This document shows, piece by piece, positions 44,808 through 53,500 of a stretch of DNA of 64,000 nt. Numbering within the stretch: the stretch's first letter is position 1; each line of letters opens with the position of its first letter. The position numbers and the translations under genes were made by a program. Below the pieces are notes generated by a model. It was given only the letters and a program-made list of their open reading frames with translations. It ran no database searches and was not told where the DNA came from. This DNA is from an uncultured Bacteroidales bacterium. Lineage in GTDB: Bacteria; Bacteroidota; Bacteroidia; Bacteroidales; P3. The stretch is from the NCBI GenBank assembly GCA_900319865.1, contig ONQD01000005.1, positions 1-64,000 on the forward strand. The letters run 5' to 3'.

Positions 44808-44871
44808 CTATTTCTACGCTACTTCAACGGTACATCAACACTATTTCAACACTTTTGAAGCGTAGAAATAG
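44808..44871. repeat. 13-bp perfect inverted repeat in a gene-free stretch
   Basis: CTATTTCTACGCT (44808-44820) is the exact reverse complement of AGCGTAGAAATAG (44859-44871), separated by 38 bases. It lies in the 576-base gap 44544-45120, which otherwise contains no supported gene. The 15-mer AATGACCGATTTGGG occurs twice in the gap (44716-44730 and 45055-45069). These may be borders of a lost element. Confidence 0.5.
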
Positions 44872-45120
44872 CGTTAATTTAGTGTGAGTCATGCGTTAAA
44901 GTATCGAACTCATGGCGAATCGGAGGCCAAGTAACACTGTGGCTGATTGGAAATGCCAACGGGAAAAGAGCGAGGGGAACGGGGTGAAGGCAGATGATGA
45001 CTGATAATCCAAAATCGTATCGGAAAAAGCGAGAAAGAAGGCTAAAGTCATCCTAATGACCGATTTGGGTTCATCCTTGTTTTGGTGATGAAGGAGCATC
45101 CAGTGGATGGTCCGATAGGG

Positions 45121-45348
45121 CTAGACCGAGAGGTCGCCCGAGAATACTGCCATGTCGTGAAAGCCTTCACGACACCATCGTTCATCTAAGGTATGGAAGA
45201 ATCTATAACGGAAATTGTCTCCTTCATGATTGTGGAAAAGCACACTGCTACCCTCTCCCACAGCATTGATAATGGCTCCGCGGAAAAGTGGAATCTCTCC
45301 ATAGGTTATCTTTTCTTTAAACTTGATTATTAAAGTATTTACATACAT
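45121..45348 (-). pseudogene. N-terminal fragment of a Cas6-like protein
   Basis: 75 codons starting MYVNTLIIKFKEKITYGEIP and continuing LFRGAIINAVGEGSSVLFHN then HEGDNFRYR. This pattern resembles the N-terminal domain of Bacteroidales Cas6-family proteins (CRISPR RNA-processing endonuclease). After FRYR the expected continuation is gone, replaced by 30 unrelated codons. The start lies five bases from the MntP-like stop. No CRISPR repeats or other cas genes are in the window, so it is an orphan remnant. The family call is from memory of the pattern. Confidence 0.4.
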
Positions 45349-45353
45349 TAAAA

Positions 45354-45911
45354 TCAATTGGAGAAGAAGGCACCTTTGATAGCGAAAATCAACAGGAAGA
45401 GGACTGCAAAAAGCTGCCAACGACGTTCACGAAGCGTTTTCTTGCGGCGCCCCAGCATTACGGCCAGATAGCAAAGCAGGAACATGACAACAAACAGGGG
45501 AACGGCCGATTTCCACACTTCGTCGGAGAATGGAACACGGAACCCCAAAGCAAGACCCACAAGGAGGGTGTTGATAGCTGTGGCCACTGCCAAGGACAGC
45601 ACCACAGACCAGCGGGAGATGTCGAAGGCGGGACGTTCTTTTTTGCTGAACGCAGGGAAAAACATGCGGACACCAACTACCAACATGAGACCCAGGTAGA
45701 AAAGGTTGTCGTATTCGGGTAGACCAAGGCGAAGCCTGTTGCCAAGAAAGAGTCCCAACAGCAGCAGGGCAGAATGGATGAGGGCTAAAAGAAACGACAC
45801 ACCCAAGCCGCGTGTGAGCCTTATGGGGGTTTTGAGAGCACAGGCGCGCAGAGAGACCATTACTGGCACAGCCAGAGCAAAGGAAAGAATAATATATTCG
45901 ATTACAGACAT
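45354..45911 (-). CDS. MntP-like polytopic membrane protein
   Basis: 185 aa with six hydrophobic segments in two similar halves (IEYIILSFALAVPVMVSLRA; VVLSLAVATAINTLLVGLAL) as in the MntP manganese-exporter fold. The aspartates that bind manganese in MntP (DAF-type motifs in each half) are replaced here (VPVMV and AINTL), so manganese export is doubtful. The ATG at 45911 starts the first membrane segment; the longer frame overlaps ksgA. It is 16 bases from ksgA, probably the same operon. Confidence 0.6.
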   Translation of the reverse strand: MSVIEYIILSFALAVPVMVSLRACALKTPIRLTRGLGVSFLLALIHSALLLLGLFLGNRLRLGLPEYDNLFYLGLMLVVGVRMFFPAFSKKERPAFDISRWSVVLSLAVATAINTLLVGLALGFRVPFSDEVWKSAVPLFVVMFLLCYLAVMLGRRKKTLRERRWQLFAVLFLLIFAIKGAFFSN

Positions 45912-45927
45912 GATAGTTAAATAATGA

Positions 45928-46716
45928 TTATACAACAGAGGGATTGATTGGCGAGGAAGCACACTGAAGCACACGGGTGATGGCAACAAAGTCGGCAACG
46001 GAAAGCTGTTCGGCACGGAGTGAAAGCAGGGATGGGTCAATGCCATCGAGAGGCAAGTTGAGCTGTTTGAGGGCGTTGCGTAGGGTTTTGCGCCGTTGGT
46101 TGAAGCCAATCTTGACCACCTTGGTGAAGAGTTGCTCATCGCAGTCGAGATTGGCAACGGAGTTGCGGCGCATGCGGATGACGGCAGACTTCACTTTGGG
46201 TGGGGGATTGAAGACATGCTCGTGGACGGTAAAGAGGTATTCGATATCGTAGAAGGCAGAAAGCAGGACACTCAGAATGCCATAGGTTTTGCTGCCCGGA
46301 GCGGCACACACCCGCTCGGCGACCTCTTTCTGGAACATGCCCACCAACTCGGGGATGCGGTTGCGGTTGTCGTAGACGCGGAAAAGGATTTGCGAAGAAA
46401 TGTTATAGGGGAAATTGCCTATGACCGCAAAGGGATTGGGAAAAAGGGTGGAGAGGTCGAGCTGGAGGAAGTCGCCCTCAATAACATGGAGAGAGGGATA
46501 GTGGGTGTGGAGATAGTCGACCGACTCGCGGTCGATTTCGATGGCGTGGAAATCGAGTTCGGGTTTGTCCAGCAGATATTTAGTCATAACGCCCATCCCA
46601 GGTCCTATTTCGAGCACATGAGGTACAGAACCCGTGAGGCTGTCGGCAATCTGAGCGGCTATATTCTCGTCCTTGAGAAAATGCTGACCTAAGTATTTTT
46701 TTGCGCGAACTTCCAT
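45928..46716 (-). CDS. ksgA: 16S rRNA dimethyladenosine transferase
   Basis: 262 aa from the ATG at 46716, which gives the conserved start MEVRAKKYLGQHFLKDENIA. LEIGPGMGVMTKYL is SAM motif I and GNFPYNISSQILFRV the N-F/P-P-Y catalytic motif. The C-terminal domain ends around LRAEQLSVADFVAITRVL. KsgA dimethylates two adenines of the 3'-terminal hairpin of 16S rRNA. Also known as rsmA. Confidence 0.95.
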   Translation of the reverse strand: MEVRAKKYLGQHFLKDENIAAQIADSLTGSVPHVLEIGPGMGVMTKYLLDKPELDFHAIEIDRESVDYLHTHYPSLHVIEGDFLQLDLSTLFPNPFAVIGNFPYNISSQILFRVYDNRNRIPELVGMFQKEVAERVCAAPGSKTYGILSVLLSAFYDIEYLFTVHEHVFNPPPKVKSAVIRMRRNSVANLDCDEQLFTKVVKIGFNQRRKTLRNALKQLNLPLDGIDPSLLSLRAEQLSVADFVAITRVLQCASSPINPSVV

Positions 46717-46766
46717 TGGTGAGTGAATTGATTGATGCGTGTGATATGAAATAAGTTGGAATAAAG

Positions 46767-49700
46767 TTAACGAATGAGGGTGACTGTGCCGATGGAGCGG
46801 AGGTCGGCAAGAGGCATGAGCTGGTTGCGATAGCGGCAATGGTAGACGTAGGTGCCTTGGGGGCATGGGGTACCATTGTGGGTGCCATCCCAGCAGTCGA
46901 AAGGATTGGTGGAATGATAGAGCAGTACGCCTTGACGGTCGTAAATCCATAGTTCAAAATCGACAAACCCGGTGCCATAGGCACAGAAACGATTGTTGAG
47001 TTCCTTACCCGGAGTGAAAACATTGGGGAAGTAAAGCGAAGCTTTGAGCAGAGAGACAGTCTGTCGGGCAGTGTCGGAACAGAAATCGTTGCTAATAATA
47101 AGCATGAGATCAATTGAGTCGGTCTCGGGGTTGCCATAGAAGACGATGCGGTTGCCCTCGACAGGCGAAAGTTGCCCATTGATGTACCATGATTGGGACG
47201 TGAAGCCCACACTATTGTTGATGGCCTCGACTTGCTGGTCGGTGGAGTTTATTTCCCAATCTATGGAAAGGGGTATGACAGGAAGGATGTCGATGCTGTC
47301 GGTTGAGGAGCAGATGTCGGAGTTGGCATAGCCCACAGTGACTGCGTATCGGGTGGGTTGTGAGGGATTGACAACAATGCTACTGGAATGTTGCTGGGGT
47401 GTGAGAGTAGAGTCGTGAGGGACGGAAGTCCAATAATAGGACTTGGAGGAATCAAGGTTGGCCAAAGAGAGATAGTGGGCCGGAGGCTCGCATGAATAGT
47501 TGTGGAGAATGGCGATATGAATAGAGTCGAGCACAGACAGTTGAAGCGAGACAAGGCTGTCGCACCCGTATGCATTGATGAGAGAGTCGGTATAGGTGCC
47601 TGACTGGGAGATGGAATAACCATTGAAGAGATATTTCATACCTTGACAGATAGTATCGGTGACAAACGTGTGATGGACAGGAAGAGTATGGAGCGTGTAT
47701 GAGAGGATGCTATCGGTGTCATAAATGCCCGTGAGGGTGTCGTAGAGTGTGCCATCCGACTCGAAGAACTTGCCTCGCCACCAAAGAGGCAGGGAGTTGC
47801 GGCATAGCACGGTATCGAAAAAGGTATAGGCATTGCGGTACACATGGAGACTATAGTGGATAACGCTTTCGCAACCCACTGCATTGGGAATGATGACTTC
47901 GGCACCAACAGTATCGGAACTGAAAGTAAGATTGTGGAAGATGCGGGGGAGTTGGTTTTCGGTGCAGGTATCGTAGTAATTGGAAGAAGAGGAGTTGCGT
48001 AGGGTAAGGTGAAGGATGACGGTACTGTCGCAGCCGGCAGCATTGGGGAGAAGGGCGTGGAGCGTATCGTCGACGGAATGGGTATAGAGATGCCCATGCA
48101 GTACATATACATCACATTCCACCGGACTGATATGGCCCACAGAAGTGTCGCGAACGGTGAGGTGAAGGGCAATAGTGCTGTCACAAACGGGTGAGGTGTG
48201 AGTGGGAAAAGAGGCAGTGTAGATGCCCGAAGTGAAAAGGAGCGAGTCGTTGAAAAGTAACTGACTATTATTGCAAATGGTGTCGAAAATAGTCAGATTA
48301 TAGTCGGGGAGGACATAGAGGTGCATCGTGACAATGCTGTCGGCACCAACGGCATTGGGCAGCGTGTCGGTGGAAACGCCTGAGGAGGTGAATGTAGAAT
48401 GGTTCCACCGATAGGGTAAACGGGAGGCACAAATGGTGTCGAAGAGAGTGGAGCAGGAGTTGCGGAGAACATGAAGATTATAGCTGAACAAGCTGTCGCA
48501 ACCATAGAGATTAGCCACAGGAATCAGAGCATTGGCGGTGTCGGAGTAAAAGAGAATGTTACGATAACGACGTGGGAGACTGTTTTCGGGGATGGTGTCG
48601 AACACCTGGAAAGTGGTGGCAGCATGAAAGAGGATGGAGAACGAAGTGTCGAAACGACATCCATTGCTGTCGAATATGTGGACGGAGTAGGTGATAACGG
48701 TATCGGCAGAGAGATTGGTGGGAGCAATGATGGAGAAAGTGGTGTCGGAAAGGCGGACATTCCAAGGACCATCAAGATCGGCTGTGGCAACAGAGGGGTG
48801 GTAGTCGTTGCGCGAAAGGCGATCGGGATTGAGGGCAAGAGACCAGCCAAAGATATAGCCGTTGTCACCCGTCCAGCCGTCGATGACTTCGATGTACCAA
48901 GTGCCGTTCATGGGGCAGCCGATGAGTGCGTCAAGGGGCTGATCGGGGTGATAGAAATGAGTACCCATAAGGACATTGGAAGAATCGAAACGGTGGTTGT
49001 GTGCATTGGCGGCCCGATAGATGATGCCGTCGCCCGAGGCATAGGAATAGCCCGCATCGGTAGCGTTGGACCAACAATAGCGCCAACCCACTCCGGCATG
49101 ATTGTCGGAGGCTGAGGAGTCGCATGGATAGAGGGAATTGACGGGATTTGTGGCTTGACCAAAATCGGTACTCACAGAGGCGTTGGTGCCGGTTTGCCAA
49201 CCGCGACTTGATGATTGGATACTACTGTTGCACTCGGAATAGCCATTGCCCCCATAACGTAGAATGTCGGCACTCTGGTTGTTAGGACAGGTGATGTTGA
49301 TATAGATGTCGCCCGCATAGGAATGCTCTAAATTGAGCATCACATAGCGGATATCATTTACATTGGTAATCTGCGCATTATCATCGAAGTCGGAGAAGAC
49401 CAACTCGGAACGATAGGAACAGCCGAAAGGATTGCAATTGATGCCGTCGGGGAGGAAGATGCGGGCAGCTTCGGACTGGACAGATTGGCTGCGGTGGACC
49501 CTTATATTGGCATCTTCGGCGAAACCGATATGAATAAGGGTGGTATCGCCGGGACAGAGGGATTCCGGGATATTGATATCCATAGGGAAAGGATGGCGAC
49601 GGATAACCACCTGGTCGGTATCGGAACATTGGTCGGCAGTATATGTGATGAGGGTGACCGTATCGGCGGAGGTAATCTGGACAGTGCGGGTGGTATCGCC

Positions 49701-50480
49701 GGTGCTCCAGAGATAGGCATCGGCGCTGTCGGCCTCGAGAATCAAGGTGTCGCCGTCGCAAATAGTGTGGGCTCCTCGTATGAATGCCTGAAAACAAGGA
49801 GTATGGATTGAAAGGGTGAGGGCACAATCGGACTGCGAAGAGTCGGCAAGAGTGGCAAGATGGAAAGTGTAGTCTGTATTGGGCGAGAGAGAAAAAACCG
49901 AGAGGGAATCGGAATAGATGAGTGTGTCTACATCATTGTAGGAGAGGATGAAAGGACCCTGAATGTCGACAGCCTGCCAAGTAAGATTGACAGATACCGC
50001 AGTAAGGCTGTTGTATGAGAAATTATAGATGAAGTTGGAGCAGAGACAAGAATGAATGTTATAGGTAAGGGAGAATCCACTGCGGTTGAAGATGGTATTG
50101 GAAGAAAAATAGAGGGTCATAGTGCCTGTTACAGAAATGCAATGAAGACTTCCACTTCCGCTATAGGTACCCAATGTGTTGCCTGAGCGTCCGTAACCAT
50201 CATAGACATAGAGGATATCGTTTAGCCATTCGGTGGTGTAGTTGCCCGAAAGCTCGATGGTATCGCCGGGATGAGCGGTGATGATGACCAAACCGGCAAA
50301 ATTGCTGGAATAATTGCCCGAAGGGCCGCCGTTGTCGAAAATGATGCCCGAAATGGATGTGGCTGAATTGACATAAACTGTGTTACCATTGCTGAAATAG
50401 ACACTATCCTGTGCCCGAGCGAGTACAGCGAAAAGCAACATTGCCAGCAATATGAACATGCTATGCCGAATGGATTTCAT
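46767..50480 (-). CDS. Giant secreted adhesin-like protein with CHU_C (type B T9SS) domain, 7 modules
   Basis: 1237 aa with signal peptide MKSIRHSMFILLAMLLFAVLARAQ. In order: a CUB-like domain (about 24-150, DTIELSGNYTT; YVYDGYGRSGNTLG), an FN3-like segment (about 150-240), Ig-like strands (about 240-330), a P-domain-like region (about 330-570, GDIYINITCPNNQS and GTWYIEVIDGWTGDNGYIFG), seven ~52-residue modules (about 620-983) usually ending GCDS....L.L.V, and a gliding-motility-type C-terminal domain (YFPNVFTPGKELNNRF to the end) that directs T9SS export. It is paralogous to the gene just upstream. An adhesive or structural surface role is inferred. Confidence 0.82.
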   Translation of the reverse strand: MKSIRHSMFILLAMLLFAVLARAQDSVYFSNGNTVYVNSATSISGIIFDNGGPSGNYSSNFAGLVIITAHPGDTIELSGNYTTEWLNDILYVYDGYGRSGNTLGTYSGSGSLHCISVTGTMTLYFSSNTIFNRSGFSLTYNIHSCLCSNFIYNFSYNSLTAVSVNLTWQAVDIQGPFILSYNDVDTLIYSDSLSVFSLSPNTDYTFHLATLADSSQSDCALTLSIHTPCFQAFIRGAHTICDGDTLILEADSADAYLWSTGDTTRTVQITSADTVTLITYTADQCSDTDQVVIRRHPFPMDINIPESLCPGDTTLIHIGFAEDANIRVHRSQSVQSEAARIFLPDGINCNPFGCSYRSELVFSDFDDNAQITNVNDIRYVMLNLEHSYAGDIYINITCPNNQSADILRYGGNGYSECNSSIQSSSRGWQTGTNASVSTDFGQATNPVNSLYPCDSSASDNHAGVGWRYCWSNATDAGYSYASGDGIIYRAANAHNHRFDSSNVLMGTHFYHPDQPLDALIGCPMNGTWYIEVIDGWTGDNGYIFGWSLALNPDRLSRNDYHPSVATADLDGPWNVRLSDTTFSIIAPTNLSADTVITYSVHIFDSNGCRFDTSFSILFHAATTFQVFDTIPENSLPRRYRNILFYSDTANALIPVANLYGCDSLFSYNLHVLRNSCSTLFDTICASRLPYRWNHSTFTSSGVSTDTLPNAVGADSIVTMHLYVLPDYNLTIFDTICNNSQLLFNDSLLFTSGIYTASFPTHTSPVCDSTIALHLTVRDTSVGHISPVECDVYVLHGHLYTHSVDDTLHALLPNAAGCDSTVILHLTLRNSSSSNYYDTCTENQLPRIFHNLTFSSDTVGAEVIIPNAVGCESVIHYSLHVYRNAYTFFDTVLCRNSLPLWWRGKFFESDGTLYDTLTGIYDTDSILSYTLHTLPVHHTFVTDTICQGMKYLFNGYSISQSGTYTDSLINAYGCDSLVSLQLSVLDSIHIAILHNYSCEPPAHYLSLANLDSSKSYYWTSVPHDSTLTPQQHSSSIVVNPSQPTRYAVTVGYANSDICSSTDSIDILPVIPLSIDWEINSTDQQVEAINNSVGFTSQSWYINGQLSPVEGNRIVFYGNPETDSIDLMLIISNDFCSDTARQTVSLLKASLYFPNVFTPGKELNNRFCAYGTGFVDFELWIYDRQGVLLYHSTNPFDCWDGTHNGTPCPQGTYVYHCRYRNQLMPLADLRSIGTVTLIR

Positions 50481-50592
50481 ACCTTCACATCTATGCTATA
50501 ACTATGTACCTTGAATGATTCAAGATAAACAAGATTGATTCCATAACGTAGAACAACACAATTAATTGTGTGTCGGATAGAAAAATGAGTCA

Positions 50593-53500
50593 CTATCGGA
50601 GGAGAGTGACAGTACCGGTTGCGGTGAGATAGCCCTTGGGCATAAGTTGGTTGCGGTAGCGGCAATGATAGACATAGGTGGCCTGACGGCAAGGAGAACC
50701 GTTGTGGGTGCCGTCCCAACCGGGTTGAGGTTCAGTACTATAATACACCAACATACCTTGACGATCGTATATCCATATCTCATAGTCGACAATCCCAGTA
50801 TATATAGGTGCAAAGCGGTTGTTGTTATCCATCCCGGGAGTAAAGACATTGGGGAAGTAGATGGAGGCAGTCTGCATGCGAATGGTTTGGGTAGCGGTAT
50901 CTGTGCACATCTCGTTATTAATGACCAACATGAGAATAATCGAGTCGGTCTCGCGACCACACTCGTATGTAAACTGGGAACCCGGTTCGTCCATCCGATT
51001 ACCATCAACAAACCAGCTTTGGGAAGTATAGCCCGAACTGAGATTGGAGGCAGTGACAAGGAGATTGTCCTCGGTGAGATAGTCGGGCTTTACGTCCCAA
51101 ACAACATGAAGTGGAACAATGGGATTGAGGCTGATACTGTCGACCTGGGGACACCAACCCGAAGCACCATAGGAAGCCTGGACATAATAGGTGGTGGTTT
51201 GTCTGGGATTGACGACAATAGAACCATAATTGGCCTGCGAACCCATCGAAGCATCGGGGGGCAGAGAGGTCCAATGATAGCGCCACCCATCATGATAGGA
51301 GGCAGATAGGGCATAATGCTCGGGCGAATTGCAATAGAACTCGTCAGCAATAGAAAGATCAACGGGGTCAATGACCGAGAGAATGAGCGTCAGGAGGCTG
51401 TCACAACCCATCAAAGTGTATAGAGTATCGTGATAAGTTCCTGATAACATGAGTTGGGCAGAACCAAACTGGTAAGGTGTTCCTTGGCAGGTGGTATCGG
51501 CGAACGAATTATCATAGGCTGGGTTGACATAGAGCGTAAGACTGATGACGGAATCGGCACCATGAGAACTAATCAACGTATCGACAAGATGGCCTGGGGC
51601 ATTGAAAAGGTGTCCGTGCCAACTGAAAGGTAACATGTTGCTGCAAATGGTGGTGTCGTAGCTATGGAACGAGTTCCAGTTGACAATAAGATTGTATAAA
51701 ATATTGCTGTCGCATCCAACGCTGTTGGGAATAACCACTGGTAGGTCGGAAGTATCGTTATAGAGAATGATTCCATGATAGTTATATGGTAACTCACTTT
51801 CGAATATAGTCTCGAAAACCTGACAGTTGGTAGAGTGGTTGACTGTGAGGTGTAGCGTGACAGAAGAGTCGCATCCCAAGGCATTTACGGTGTAGGCAGG
51901 AACCACAATTACAGAATTAGAATTAAAATGGTGATTATGCCAATCGAAAGTATCACACACAACGGCGAAAGTATCACCCTCGGAAGTCTGATTCACAACA
52001 AGATGGAGAGTACGTAGACTATCACAGCCCTGCAAGGTAGTGAAGGGATGGGTATAATTGCCAGAAAGATTATAACTAGTACCTTCGAAAAGAGTGCTTT
52101 GATTGCTGCAAATGGTCTGGGATACAGTATCATTGTATACGGGAGCAACATGAAGTGTGAGTGTGAGTAGACTGTCGGCACCAAGATGATTGAGTATCGT
52201 GTCGTACTGAGTACCTGCAACAGTGAACGTACGATGGAACCACTGCAAAGGCAATTGATTGGTACACAAAGTAGTGTCGAGATTTGCATAAGAATTGCGC
52301 AGCACATAGAGATTGTAGTTTATGGAACTGTCGCAACCCGATGTATTAGGAATTGTGATAATGAGATTAGACGTGTCGGACAATAAATTTATTCCATGAT
52401 AGTTACGTGGCAAGTTATTTTCGAGAACAGTATCGAAAACAGTGTTCGAACTGGAATGGTTAACTGTGAGGTAAAGGGTGACAGAAGAATCGCAGCCCAA
52501 TGCATTGAGGGAGAACTGTGGAATGGTAACTGTATCGCTGACAGTGTAGTATTGACCCATCCACGTGAAACTGTCACAAGCAACAGCAAAGGTGTCGCCC
52601 TGAGAGGTATTATTGACCACCAGATGAATTGTTATGAGACTATCGCATCCATTCACTGTTTGGAAACTATTGAGATAGAAGCCTGAAGTGTTGTAAGTAT
52701 GATTGTTAAACGAATAGGACTGATTGCTGCAAATGGTGACTGGGAGGGTATCGTGATAGACAGGACTTGTGTGGATAGTAAGCGTTAGGAAGCTGTCGGC
52801 ACCTAAATAATTCTCTATAGTGTCATACTGGGTGCCAGCCTGATAGAAAATGCGGTGATACCATTGTATCGGTAGTTGGTCGGCACAAATTGTAGTATCG
52901 AAGATGGCCGAAGAATTGTGAATTACAAATAGATTATAGTGAACTAGACTATCGCAACCATTACTACCGATAAGCGTGAACAGGACATCGGTTGTATCCG
53001 ATAAAAAGCTTGTTCCATGATAGTTGTGCGGTAAATCGTTTTCAAGGACAGTATCGTAAACAATAGACGAAGTGGAGTAGCGAAGATTAAGGTAGAGTGT
53101 GACGATAGAATCGCATCCAAAGACATTAGGAACTAAATAAGGGCTTGTTACGGTATCGCTGGAAGTATAGAGAGTGCCATTCCAATAAAATGAATTGCAC
53201 GCATCGGCAAAAGTGTCTCTCTGACTGTTGTTGTTGACAATAAGATGGAGCGTACGGAGGCTGTCGCATCCAGCAACGGAAGTGAAACTATGTGTATACA
53301 AACCTGGAGCGTTATAGCTATTACCCTCAAAAGCATAGGATTGATTGCTACAGATGGTAGCATCCACAGTGTCGGCTACAATAGGCAACGTGTGGAGCGT
53401 GAGAATAAGGAGGCTGTCGGCTCCAAGATGATTCTGTATAGTGTCGTACTGAGTGCCTTCGGAAGTGAAAAGACGATGAAACCACTGTATAGGCAATTGA

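Noticed and set aside
44896..45099. 67-codon minus-strand frame in the gap before the Cas6-like fragment
   Set aside because: No ribosome site, no recognisable family and unusual composition; support is too weak to list it as a gene.
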